Shown here: positions 1-7,670 of the stretch, piece by piece | Layout of the letters: each line of letters starts with the position of its first letter | How positions within the stretch are numbered: position 1 is the first letter of the stretch | Source: Terriglobales bacterium | GTDB lineage: Bacteria; Acidobacteriota; Terriglobia; Terriglobales; Acidobacteriaceae | Length of the DNA stretch: 64,000 bases | Assembly (NCBI GenBank): GCA_035561515.1 | Contig: DATMXP010000001.1 | Coordinates: 50,672-114,671 of the forward strand | Reading direction: 5' to 3' | Position numbers and translations under genes: made by a program | The notes under the pieces: model-generated | Told to the model about the DNA's origin: nothing | The model's input: the letters and a program-made list of their open reading frames with translations, nothing else | Databases searched by the model: none

Positions 1-1
1 T

Positions 2-730
2 GTGCGAAATGCGAGGAATGCAGGCGTGGAGAAAGCACGCGGAACGTTGGCGAACAGTCCGTATGTGAAGGCAGCGCCGTCGAACGGAAACGGAAATGGC
101 ACGCAGGCGAGCACCTCGTCGGGCGGAAACGGGTCGAGGCATCCGCTGGTGGTGATGGCGGCTTCGACGGGCGGTCCGCAGACATTGATGCAACTGGTGC
201 CGGCGATTCCGAGAGAGTTCCCCGGATCGTTGATCCTGGTACAACACATGCCCGGCACGTTTACTACACAGTTCAGCAAGCAACTGGCCGAAGCTGCGCA
301 GGTGCGCGTGAAGGAAGCGGAACACGGCGAAGAGTTGCAGCCGGGAACGATATATGTGTGTCCGGGATCACATCATCTGCGCGTGACCGGAAGCGGACGG
401 ATCGACTTGCATGAAGGCGAGCGGATCGATGGATATCGTCCGTGCGCGAACGTGACGATGGAATCGGCGGCGGCATTTGCCGGCCCGATGTGCGTGGGCG
501 TTGTGCTGACCGGAATGGGCGGGGACGGCGCGAAAGGCGTACAGGCGGTGAAGGCAAACGGCGGATACGTGATCGCACAGGATGAGAGTACTTCGGTGAT
601 CTTTGGCATGCCGGCCGAGGCCATTAAAACTGGGGCCGTAGACCAGGTGCTGGCGATGGAGGCCATCCCGGCGGCGATTGAGAAACGGTCGATGTACCTG
701 ATGGGCGCGTCGAAAGTAGGGGCAGTGTGA
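2..730 (+). CDS. cheB: CheB-type protein-glutamate methylesterase (5' end may lie outside the window)
   Basis: Removes methyl groups from (or deamidates) receptor glutamates in chemosensory adaptation. The CheB methylesterase catalytic triad is visible: Ser55 in AASTGGP, His82 in QHMPGTF and Asp175 in GMGGDG, followed by the family-typical end (MPAEAIKTGAVD). Residues 1-45 are a Gly/Asn/Ser-rich linker of the kind that normally joins an N-terminal receiver to the esterase domain. The frame is open to the window edge, so a receiver may lie upstream; the GTG at base 2 is only the first usable codon. It overlaps the next CheW-like gene by 4 bases (GTGA), so translation is probably coupled. Domain call firm; start unknown. 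Confidence 0.93.
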   Translation: MRNARNAGVEKARGTLANSPYVKAAPSNGNGNGTQASTSSGGNGSRHPLVVMAASTGGPQTLMQLVPAIPREFPGSLILVQHMPGTFTTQFSKQLAEAAQVRVKEAEHGEELQPGTIYVCPGSHHLRVTGSGRIDLHEGERIDGYRPCANVTMESAAAFAGPMCVGVVLTGMGGDGAKGVQAVKANGGYVIAQDESTSVIFGMPAEAIKTGAVDQVLAMEAIPAAIEKRSMYLMGASKVGAV

Positions 731-1242
731 GATTGCATCGTCCCAATCGAAAGAGAGTGAAGACCACACCTGGGCAGCAGGTGATCCTGTTCAAGGTGGA
801 TGGCACGACCTTTGCGATTGCTGCATCGTCGGTAAATGAGATCCAGAGTTTAGAGGACCTGAAGTCGCTGGGAACGGCGGGCCGGCGATTCGGCAAAGTA
901 CATCACACGGTGGAGCGCGATGGCCGCAAATACTGGGTGGTGGATGCGAACATCCACTTTGGCCTGTTGCCGACCCACAGTTCGCGTGTGTTGCTGCTGG
1001 CGGAGTATCCGGTGGCGGTGAAGGTCGACGGTATCGATCGCATGACGGAGATTGCGCGAGTGCTGCCGTTGCCGCAGGCGTTTAAAGGCGATGAGTGCAG
1101 TTGGTACCTGGGGCTGACGCTGATTGAAGGACAGGTCATTCCCGTGGTGAATCCGGCGGCGTTCCTGTCGAATTTCGAACTGGGAGCGCTGGAATCCATG
1201 GTGCCAACCGGGGCGAATGAGTTTTCGGGAGCGATGGCATGA
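727..1242 (+). CDS. CheW-like chemosensory coupling protein
   Basis: Predicted scaffold that links chemoreceptors to a CheA kinase. The 171-residue product has the CheW beta-barrel pattern: an early VILFKVDGTTFAI strand, a central conserved core around VLLLAEYPVAVKVDGIDRM, and a late GLTLIEGQVIPVVNP segment. It starts with GTG overlapping the cheB stop and ends overlapping the next CheW-like gene (ATGA). Family call is from strand pattern and context rather than a signature motif. Confidence 0.8.
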   Translation: MRLHRPNRKRVKTTPGQQVILFKVDGTTFAIAASSVNEIQSLEDLKSLGTAGRRFGKVHHTVERDGRKYWVVDANIHFGLLPTHSSRVLLLAEYPVAVKVDGIDRMTEIARVLPLPQAFKGDECSWYLGLTLIEGQVIPVVNPAAFLSNFELGALESMVPTGANEFSGAMA

Positions 1243-1661
1243 GTGCGGCGCAAGATCAGTTCGTGCTGTTTCCGCTGGGGAAGAAGCGCTTCGCGCTTCC
1301 AGCGGAGCGAGTCACGGAACTGGCGCGCATGGATCTGCTGCATGAGTTTCCGAGCAATACGCCGCTGGTGAATGGAGTACTGGTGCGAAGGGGAGAACTG
1401 ATTCCGGTATGCGATGTGGCGCAGGTGCTGGTTGGCGCCGACGCACCGGTGCGGAAGTTCTACCTGATCGCAAAGAGAAAGTTCGAGAAGGCGGAAGAGA
1501 GATCGGCGATTCCGGTGAGCGGCGATTGCGAATTGACGTCGAGCAAACTGCTGCCGCCGACCGGGAAACTGGCTACGTATGTGGCGGGATTGCTGTCGTT
1601 GCAGGAAGAGATCGTTGAGGTTATCGACCTGGAGAAGGTGATGTCGGAGGTGGCGCAATGA
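1239..1661 (+). CDS. CheW-like protein (second copy)
   Basis: A 140-residue CheW-domain protein with the family pattern FVLFPLGKKRFALPAERV at the N-terminus, followed by NGVLVRRGELIPVCDVAQVL and a late GLLSLQEEIVEVIDLEKV. CheW proteins bridge receptor tips and CheA. Two different CheW-like genes in tandem suggest two coupling interfaces, or one acting as a modifier of array assembly; that is inference. It overlaps both neighbours by 4 bases. Confidence 0.83.
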   Translation: MSAAQDQFVLFPLGKKRFALPAERVTELARMDLLHEFPSNTPLVNGVLVRRGELIPVCDVAQVLVGADAPVRKFYLIAKRKFEKAEERSAIPVSGDCELTSSKLLPPTGKLATYVAGLLSLQEEIVEVIDLEKVMSEVAQ

Positions 1662-2431
1662 ACACGGCCGCGGCAGCCATCGGGAAGCTCCTGGTGATCG
1701 ACAGCAACGTTCTGTTTGCGAAGCGATTGTCGACGGCGTTGCGCGACCAGGGGTTTGATGTTGTGCATGCGATGGATGCGCCGTTCGCGCTGACGATGCT
1801 GGAATGGGACACGCCGAACCTGATTCTATGCGCTACGAACCTGCGCGAGATGAATGCGTTCGACATCGTGCCGATCCTGCACCAGGACCAGAAGACGGCG
1901 CAGATTCCGGTGATCGCGATTGGTGACGATGGCGAGCAGGGATTGATGGCGGCGTATCGGGCCGGTTGCGACGATTGCGTCAGCCGCCAGCAAGGCGCCG
2001 AGGCGATCGCGAACCAGGTAAGGCAGTTCCTGCGGAGCCGGGAAGAAGGATTCCATCCGACGCAGATGCTGGAGAGTTCGTTGACAGCACTGGAAGGGAA
2101 TTTGTCGCACCTGGACTTGCCGGGGGTGATCCAGATGCTGAGTCATTCGCGACAGTCGGGATCGCTGCATATTAACTCTGGCGATACGGATGGAGTAATC
2201 GTCTTCGACAATGGGCAAGTTACGCATGCGGAGGCGAATGATCAGGTAGGCGACGATGCGGTGATCAAGATCGTGAAGAACTGCAATCGTGCCGAGACGG
2301 GTGTGTACAAGTTTGTTCATGGGTTTACTCCGGCGACGAGGACCGTGATGTGTTCGGCGACCGAGCTGATGTTGCAGGCGCTGCGGGAGATCGACGAGGA
2401 CGGCCGGGGAACGGATGAGGTGCTGTTATGA
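1658..2431 (+). CDS. Degenerate receiver (pseudo-receiver) fused to a PATAN/DUF4388-type domain
   Basis: Residues about 10-125 fold-match a response-regulator receiver (LLVIDSN start, APFAL helix, AAYRAGCDDCVSRQ end). The phospho-acceptor position reads Ala59 in ILCATNLREMN where a receiver has Asp, and the conserved Lys is Arg110. Residues about 145-250 (LSHLDLPGVIQMLSHSRQ, then GSLHI and GVIVFDNGQVTHA) match the PATAN/DUF4388 family, common in delta-proteobacterial and acidobacterial chemosensory and gliding clusters. It probably works as a phosphorylation-independent adaptor. Fourth gene of the overlapping operon. Confidence 0.82.
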   Translation: MNTAAAAIGKLLVIDSNVLFAKRLSTALRDQGFDVVHAMDAPFALTMLEWDTPNLILCATNLREMNAFDIVPILHQDQKTAQIPVIAIGDDGEQGLMAAYRAGCDDCVSRQQGAEAIANQVRQFLRSREEGFHPTQMLESSLTALEGNLSHLDLPGVIQMLSHSRQSGSLHINSGDTDGVIVFDNGQVTHAEANDQVGDDAVIKIVKNCNRAETGVYKFVHGFTPATRTVMCSATELMLQALREIDEDGRGTDEVLL

Positions 2432-3204
2432 CCGCGCCGATCGTGTATTTCATCGACGACAGCGCAACGATGCGCGAGGTAATCAAGATTGCTTTCCGGC
2501 GCGAGAACATCGACGTGGTGGCTTGTCATGATGGTGACAGCGCGCTGGCGCAGATGTCGCAACAGCGTCCGGACGTGGTGATCACGGACGTGATCATGCC
2601 GGGCAAGGATGGCTACGAAGTCTGCCAGAGCATCAAGCAGAGTCCGGCACTGGGTGCGACGCCGGTGGTGCTGATGTCCGGCGTGGTGAACAAGCAGGTG
2701 GCGGAGAAGGCGTTTGCGGTGAAGGCGGATGAACTCATCCGGAAGCCGTTCCAGCCGGGAGATCTGATTGGCCGGGTCAAGCAACTGCTTAGCAACAAAG
2801 GGATCAAACAGGCTCCGGCGGCTCCAGTGGCGCCGATCAGCCAGCCAGTGCCGCAGGTCGCTCCGACACCGGCAGCGCATGCACCGATTCCGGCGAATAC
2901 GGCGGCGACACTGAGCAGCATCTTTGCGTCGGCGTCGAAGCCGAATGGGAATGGCGGGAATGGACATTCGTCGCCGATGAGGTTTGGGAATGCAGCTCCG
3001 GCGGCGACGGCTGTCGCAGCGCCTGTCTCAAATCAGGCGTCGGCGTCTCGAATCGCAACAGGCGGGGCGGATGTGGCGAAGCTAAAGATAGAGATCTTAA
3101 GGCTTGAGCATCTGGTCAAGAAATTGCAGTCAGAATTAGCAGCCGAACGCGAATATGCGCGGGCTCTTGAAGAGCACATCAAGACGCTGCAAGAGAGCGA
3201 GTAG
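2428..3204 (+). CDS. Response regulator: receiver domain with Pro/Ala linker and C-terminal coiled coil
   Basis: Residues 4-120 are a complete receiver: acidic pair in YFIDDS, phospho-acceptor Asp54 in VVITDVIMPGKDG, and the Lys in LIRKPF. A Pro/Ala/Gly/Asn-rich linker (about 125-205) follows, then a strongly heptad-like tail (LKIEILRLEHLVKKLQSEL) predicted to form a coiled coil. There is no DNA-binding or enzymatic output domain, so output is probably through protein-protein contact. Last gene of the five-gene overlapping operon; no gene follows for about 290 bases. Confidence 0.9.
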   Translation: MTAPIVYFIDDSATMREVIKIAFRRENIDVVACHDGDSALAQMSQQRPDVVITDVIMPGKDGYEVCQSIKQSPALGATPVVLMSGVVNKQVAEKAFAVKADELIRKPFQPGDLIGRVKQLLSNKGIKQAPAAPVAPISQPVPQVAPTPAAHAPIPANTAATLSSIFASASKPNGNGGNGHSSPMRFGNAAPAATAVAAPVSNQASASRIATGGADVAKLKIEILRLEHLVKKLQSELAAEREYARALEEHIKTLQESE

Positions 3205-3372
3205 GCGAAGAGTTTGGGCCGAACACGAGGGTGAGTTGCAGTCAGGGCCGAACCAAGGGAGAGTAGTGGGTCGAACCTAAGGGGATCTCGAGCACGACGG
3301 CGAGTGCGCGCGCACCCGCCGTAAACTATCTAGCACGTTTGTGCCGCGGCAGTATTGCATAGGCGGCACCTG

Positions 3373-3403
3373 AAAGGCGTCTAGCAGTTGGAGACGCCTT
3401 TTG
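3373..3403 (+). terminator. Intrinsic terminator
   Basis: A perfect 10-bp stem (AAAGGCGTCT with AGACGCCTTT) and 9-base loop, followed by a T-rich stretch. It lies about 170 bases after the chemosensory operon and before the exported hydrolase gene. Bases 3205-3372 show no gene and no other recognisable signal. Confidence 0.8.
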
Positions 3404-3494
3404 TGTTGTTTACATCAGAATTCCTGTTTTTCATCCCTGATACATAGTGACGTTCGAGCCGGATGGTAGTCCAATATCCGCGAGGAGCCAGACG

Positions 3495-4655
3495 ATGATT
3501 CGACGTGTGCTTTCTTCCTTGTTTGTTGCCGTATTCATTTCAACCGTATTTGCCGCGACGCCGGCGCCTCAGAATGTGGATCTGACGGCACCCGATGGCG
3601 TGAAACTAAAAGCTACTTATTATCCAGCGGGCAAGGCGGGCCCCGGTGTTTTGCTGATGCACCAGTGCAACCGGGACCGGAAGATGTGGGCCGATATCGC
3701 TCCGAAGATGGCTGAGGCCGGCATGAACGTGCTGGCGCTCGACTTCCGCGGATTCGGTGAAAGCGGAGGCACGAAGTTCGACCAGATGCCGCCCCAGGAG
3801 AGAGGGCAAGCGGTAACGCAGGTGTGGCCGAAGGATGTGGACGTTGCGTTCCAGTACCTGATCTCGCAGAAGGGCGTAACGAAGACGGTCATCGGTGCGG
3901 CGGGCGCGAGCTGCGGTGTGAACCAGTCGATCCAGTTGGCGAGCCGGCATCCGGAGGTGAAGTCGCTGGTGCTGCTGTCGGGAAATACCGATGCCGATGG
4001 GCGGCGTTTTCTGCGTAATGCCAAGGACCTGCCGTTGTTCGGGTCGGCGGCGGATGACGACGGTGGTGCGGTGGAAATGATGCAGTGGATCCTGAGCTTG
4101 TCGCCGAATCCGGCCAATACGTTCCAGCGGTATGCGACAGGCGGGCACGGCATCGAGATGTTTGCGCCGCATCCGGACCTGACGGATCACGTGCTGAACT
4201 GGTTCAAGACAACACTGATCAAGACCCCGGGCAAAGCCCCGGAGAACAAGAATGCCAGCTTCCGCGGCGCGAGTATCCTGGAGGCGATTGATTCGGCGGG
4301 AGGCCCGGCGAAGGCGGCAGAGATGCTGGCGAAGGCGAGAGAGAAAGATCCAAAGGCCAAGCCATTTCCGGAAGCGGTCGTCAACCTGCTGGGGTACGAG
4401 CATCTTCAGTCGGGAGACGGCAAAGGCGCCATTGAGATATTCAAGCTGAACCAGCAGGCGTATCCGGATTCGGCGAACGTCTACGACAGCTTGTCTGACG
4501 GATACCTCGCTGACGGGCAGACAGACCTGGCGTTGCGCAATGCCAAGACCGCTCTGAACATGCTGGAAAAAGATACGACTACTCCGGAAGCAACAAAGCA
4601 AGCCATCCGGCAGAGCGCAGAGCAGAAGATCAAACAGATCAGCAGCGGGCAATAG
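3495..4655 (+). CDS. Exported alpha/beta hydrolase with C-terminal TPR-like tail
   Basis: The start is ATG at 3495, with GAGGAG 7-8 bases upstream; the in-frame GTG at 3447 has no such site. The first 20 residues are a signal peptide (Arg-Arg, hydrophobic core, cleavage near VFA-ATP). The hydrolase domain contains the early HQCNRDR segment, the GFGESGG region and a nucleophile elbow GASCG, with a candidate catalytic His in GGHGIEM. The last about 130 residues (LGYEHLQSGDGKGAIEIF and following) look like tetratricopeptide repeats. It is close to the dienelactone hydrolase/serine aminopeptidase families; substrate unknown. Likely periplasmic. Single gene with its own terminator. Confidence 0.82.
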   Translation: MIRRVLSSLFVAVFISTVFAATPAPQNVDLTAPDGVKLKATYYPAGKAGPGVLLMHQCNRDRKMWADIAPKMAEAGMNVLALDFRGFGESGGTKFDQMPPQERGQAVTQVWPKDVDVAFQYLISQKGVTKTVIGAAGASCGVNQSIQLASRHPEVKSLVLLSGNTDADGRRFLRNAKDLPLFGSAADDDGGAVEMMQWILSLSPNPANTFQRYATGGHGIEMFAPHPDLTDHVLNWFKTTLIKTPGKAPENKNASFRGASILEAIDSAGGPAKAAEMLAKAREKDPKAKPFPEAVVNLLGYEHLQSGDGKGAIEIFKLNQQAYPDSANVYDSLSDGYLADGQTDLALRNAKTALNMLEKDTTTPEATKQAIRQSAEQKIKQISSGQ

Positions 4656-4700
4656 AGCTTAGAGAGCGCTGTAAAGTCTGCGATCCCAAACCAAAACGAA

Positions 4701-4729
4701 AGGGGTGCTGCGGCACCCCTCTTGTTTCC
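4701..4729 (+). terminator. Intrinsic terminator
   Basis: Stem AGGGGTGC with GCACCCCT, a 4-base loop, then CTTGTTTCCTT. It sits 46 bases after the stop of the exported hydrolase. Confidence 0.85.
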
Positions 4730-4749
4730 TTGTTGAGTCTGCGATATTG

Positions 4750-4902
4750 AAATCAGCCGCTTTTTTGCAAACCTTAATGTTGGCTTTAGAGCCGCAAAAA
4801 GCTGATTTGTTCCATTTTCGTAACAAGTTTCAGATTATCTGCCGTTCCAGAAAGCGCGGCCGATCTACGGAAGCGGATAAAGAGTTCCGCTTCCGCAGAT
4901 CG
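4750..4902. repeat. Two long imperfect hairpins in a gene-free stretch
   Basis: The stretch 4656-4963 has no convincing gene. Hairpin 1 (4750-4808) pairs AAATCAGC/GCTGATTT plus TTTTTGC/GCAAAAA with a 3-base bulge. Hairpin 2 pairs 4861-4877 with 4886-4902: a 17-bp stem with a single A/C mismatch and an 8-base loop. Neither ends in a clear T-run on the + strand, so they look more like REP-type or mobile-element structures than terminators. Function unknown. Confidence 0.6.
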
Positions 4903-4963
4903 CATCTCTCCTTCTTTTAGCTCACACCGTAAGTGCTGGTGTCGGACAAGTGTTCTTCCGTGA

Positions 4964-6229
4964 GTGGAAGTAACTGATCCGATAGGCAAAGGTATTGGTT
5001 GCGAGCACTGCCGGGAGTACTATCGGGGCGATGCTGGACTCGAAAACACTCCGTTCGCCTACTGTCGGAGTTACCGCATGAACGAGAACCGCAGCAGCAA
5101 CGAGGTCTGGACTCGAACTAAATACGTGTACGACGGCGACGGCAACCGCGTGAAGAAGAACGCCGGCGTGCTCTACTGGGGAACAGGGCCACTTGCCGAA
5201 AGCGACCTCGCAGGTACCATCACTTCCGATTACATCTACTTCAACGGAAAGCGTATAGCTCGGGTTGACCCCAGTTGCTGCGGAGGCCAACCTGCCTACC
5301 GCTACTACTTCTCCGACCACCTCGGCTCCGCCAGCGTCGTCACCAACGAGACGGTCTGGACGATCCTAGAAGAGTCCGACTACTACCCCTATGGCGGCGA
5401 ACGAGTTATCGTCGACAACGACCCCAACCACTTCAAGTTCACCGGCAAAGAACGCGATACCGAGACCGGCCTCGACTATTTCGGGGCCAGGTACCATGTA
5501 AGTACGGTGGGACGATTTCTCAGTCCCGACCCCGGAAATGCGAGTGCTGAACAAGGTGACCCGCAGAGCTGGAATGGATATGCCTATGCTGGAAACAACC
5601 CACTTACCTTCACCGATCCGGATGGAATGAACTACAAGGTCTGCGACAATGAAGGAAAGAACTGTGCAGACCTAAAGGACGAGCAATTTCAGCAGTATTT
5701 GAAGGATAACGACAAAGTTAGCATAACCGCTTCAGGAAAACTTGAGATTACTCTTCCCGATGGTGCTAAGCAGACAATTGGCACCGCTACATACTACAAC
5801 GAGAAAATACCGCAGATGTTCGACTCAGTTGAGCGCATGGCGGGCTTGCCCGTGCGGGCAACTGCTGCGGCCACAATGACTTTCGTGCAAATGGCTGGAC
5901 CGGGAATATTGAATGCATCCCGAGCAGGCTTGGAATTCGGCAGTATCGGGATCTCGAGAGCGGGAGAAGTGCTTAACATACTTCAAAAAGCTCGGAGTGT
6001 AGTCGGAAATCAAGGTATCACAGTAAGTAGCCGGGAGGCAGCAGAGCAAGCTGCAAAAGAATGGGTTGGGCAAGGGGCACGCCCGATTACTGATCGAGTC
6101 ACCGGAAAGGTAGTCGGTCAAATCAGCGCTGACGGCACAAAAGTCGCTCGATACACAAGCGCGCATACGAAAGGCTATATCAACCTCGTAAACAAAGCCA
6201 CTGGCGGCAATCTTCATGTGAGGTGGTAA
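4964..6229 (+). CDS. RHS-repeat core fragment with variable C-terminal tip (orphan tip, N-terminally truncated)
   Basis: Residues about 50-225 carry the RHS/YD end signature: YVYDGDGNRVKK, YFSDHLGSASVV, YYPYGGE, FTGKERDTETGLDYFGAR, GRFLSPDP and NPLTFTDPDGMN. A full RHS protein is over 1000 residues, but an in-frame stop lies immediately upstream, so only the last core repeat and the tip remain. The first about 50 residues do not resemble RHS. Everything after DPDGMN is a non-repeat domain ending HTKGYINLVNKATGGNLHV, a plausible toxin tip of a family I do not recognise. It is probably a displaced cassette. Base use in the tip is more AT-rich than the surroundings, suggesting transfer. Confidence 0.8.
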   Translation: MEVTDPIGKGIGCEHCREYYRGDAGLENTPFAYCRSYRMNENRSSNEVWTRTKYVYDGDGNRVKKNAGVLYWGTGPLAESDLAGTITSDYIYFNGKRIARVDPSCCGGQPAYRYYFSDHLGSASVVTNETVWTILEESDYYPYGGERVIVDNDPNHFKFTGKERDTETGLDYFGARYHVSTVGRFLSPDPGNASAEQGDPQSWNGYAYAGNNPLTFTDPDGMNYKVCDNEGKNCADLKDEQFQQYLKDNDKVSITASGKLEITLPDGAKQTIGTATYYNEKIPQMFDSVERMAGLPVRATAAATMTFVQMAGPGILNASRAGLEFGSIGISRAGEVLNILQKARSVVGNQGITVSSREAAEQAAKEWVGQGARPITDRVTGKVVGQISADGTKVARYTSAHTKGYINLVNKATGGNLHVRW

Positions 6230-6231
6230 AG

Positions 6232-6465
6232 ATGACCCAGCAAGAACTGGAATGTCTTAAGTCCAACGTCGGGCAACTTGTCGAGATCAGAACTCGGCAA
6301 GGGGAGCACCTTCTCATTAAGCCGATCTCTATTTTTGATAGCGAATCCGACCCGGACCTTTTTTTTTGGGATGTAACTGCGGACGCGGATAAACCGGATT
6401 CGGAGCGAACTGAAGCGTGTGCTCTTCCCTTGTCAGAAATCGTATCCGTGAAGTCTCTGCGTTGA
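6232..6465 (+). CDS. Small protein, candidate immunity partner of the RHS tip
   Basis: A 77-residue soluble acidic protein starting at ATG 6232 (AGGTGG 5 bases upstream), 2 bases after the RHS stop. It has no family I recognise: VEIRTRQGEHLLIKPISIF resembles a small beta-barrel strand pair, followed by an acidic stretch and LPLSEIVSVKSL. Immunity genes of RHS/polymorphic toxins are normally small, directly 3' of the toxin tip and lower in GC, all of which fits. Role inferred from position only. Confidence 0.6.
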   Translation: MTQQELECLKSNVGQLVEIRTRQGEHLLIKPISIFDSESDPDLFFWDVTADADKPDSERTEACALPLSEIVSVKSLR

Positions 6466-6557
6466 TCGGACTGATTAGATAATCGTGTCGGCTCCCGGGC
6501 CTCTGAGTAGACTTGGATCGCTCAAGAACCAAGGCTTGGAGAAAGCGAGCCGAGCAC

Positions 6558-6623
6558 ATGAAGATTGTAGGTTGTGACTTACACACTCGCTATCGTGTCC
6601 CATGTAACACGGGAGTTATATAA
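6558..6623 (+). pseudogene. Remnant of an IS110-family transposase N-terminus
   Basis: The 21 codons read MKIVGCDLHTRYRV and then run out of frame into a stop. The opening (M-K-I-V-G-C-D-x-H) matches from memory the start of IS110-type DEDD transposases, including the first catalytic Asp. Only this stub survives. Bases 6466-6557 may be residual IS end, and 6624-6800 hold degenerate intergenic sequence with a tctctgtgtctctgcgtctc-type motif. Short match, so moderate confidence. Confidence 0.45.
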
Positions 6624-6800
6624 GTACCGTGCCCCACCGCAATCCCATCAGGAAGGTTCTTGTCACCACGCCGAAGACGCCTGACCGGTGACACAAACGA
6701 CCTGACTACCGTCCGCGTCCACATCGAGTTCTTTCCCATTCAACTCTCTGTGTCTCTGCGTCTCGTGGTCATCTTTTCGTTCCATTTCGGCACAACCCGC

Positions 6801-7095
6801 TCCGGAGTATGTCAAGGGGGTCACCGAGCCCTTTTCCCCGCATCCCGCTGAAAGCACTCGCCAAATAAATTTCAAAACCGTGGCGCGATGCCCCCACCCA
6901 AATTGCTATCCTGAAAATATAGGTGGTGAAGACAAATTTTCCGTCTCACCACCTTTCGCTTTTATCCGATAACCGACAACCATTCACAAGGTGAATGGAA
7001 TCAATATTTTGACTTTTAACCCCTTTGTTTCCCGTGAACTAGCGAAAAATCTACCCGTAAGTTGTTGATTCTGCTGCGCAGGGGTGGGGGAGGGA
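6801..7095 (-). repeat. Composite dispersed repeat, copy 1
   Basis: Five blocks recur in the same order and relative orientation at 40128-40582: E (6810-6823, tgtcaagggggtca), A (about 6889-6915, cccaaattgctatcctgaa), B (about 6966-6979, gataaccgacaacc), C (7046-7071, about 22 of 27 identical) and D (7081-7094, a G-run block). The A-to-E spacing is nearly identical in the two copies (about 76-77 bases). Block D plus the GGG at about 7103 could form a G-quadruplex. An inverted partial version of C lies at about 6985-7010. No coding potential is evident. Confidence 0.75.
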
Positions 7096-7198
7096 TACTT
7101 AATGGGTACAGGCCGGGCGCATGCCCGACAGATTGACCAGGTAGCTAGTGGTCCAGCGGAAGAGATGCAACATGCCGCCACAACCGTCGCATGGTTCT

Positions 7199-7531
7199 CT
7201 AGCGGCTCACTTCTAGCTCGGTCGGCGTCGTGACGTTGACCGGGTGGCCCGCTCCTGGATTCTGGCGGATTACAACCGTCGTCGCTGGAGGCGTGTCCTT
7301 TGGCGCAGGCAGTGCACTGACCGGTTGCGCAGTATGGACGCGGTGCACTTTGAATCCAGCGTCTTCGATTTGCGCGACGGCCTCTGCCAGGGAGCGACCG
7401 ACGAAGTTCGGCATGATATAGGTTTCCGGCACCGGTTCGGCGGATATCAGCACGCTTACCTTGGGCGACTGTACGCCCTGTGCATTCGGCGGTGGACTTT
7501 GCGCGACGATTTGCAGTGGCTGGTGGCCCAC
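7199..7531 (-). pseudogene. C-terminal fragment of a PASTA-domain protein
   Basis: The minus strand encodes about 110 residues with a PASTA domain (IMPNFVGRSLAEAVAQIEDA, then GFKV) and the preceding VAQSPPPNAQGV linker usual between PASTA repeats; it ends normally (LEVSR, stop). PASTA domains bind peptidoglycan stem peptides or beta-lactams. An in-frame stop lies a few codons upstream, at the edge of the RAYT inverted repeat, so the N-terminal part is missing. Most likely a gene cut by insertion or rearrangement at the mobile element. Confidence 0.75.
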
Positions 7532-7555
7532 GTAACAGACCAGTTACACTGCTTC

Positions 7556-7604
7556 CGTGCCCCATCTTCACGTCCTGTTTTTGGACGTGAAGGTGGGAGA
7601 CCAC
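7556..7604 (+). repeat. Left 49-bp inverted repeat of the RAYT element
   Basis: Begins cgtgccccatcttcac and ends aggtgggagaccac. Internally palindromic: CTTCACGTCC pairs with GGACGTGAAG around a short T-rich loop, a REP-like hairpin. The reverse complement of 8272-8320 differs only at a few bases around the loop. Confidence 0.9.
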
Positions 7605-7670
7605 CGCACTCCCATCCCGCAGGGTTGTTCGTCACCGACACTGCACGCGCGCGTTCACTATTCTGTTCCC

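Noticed and set aside
3606..4652. 348-codon frame opposite the exported hydrolase
   Set aside because: Arg/His/Leu-rich antisense composition, no domain, opposite a gene with signal peptide and catalytic motifs.
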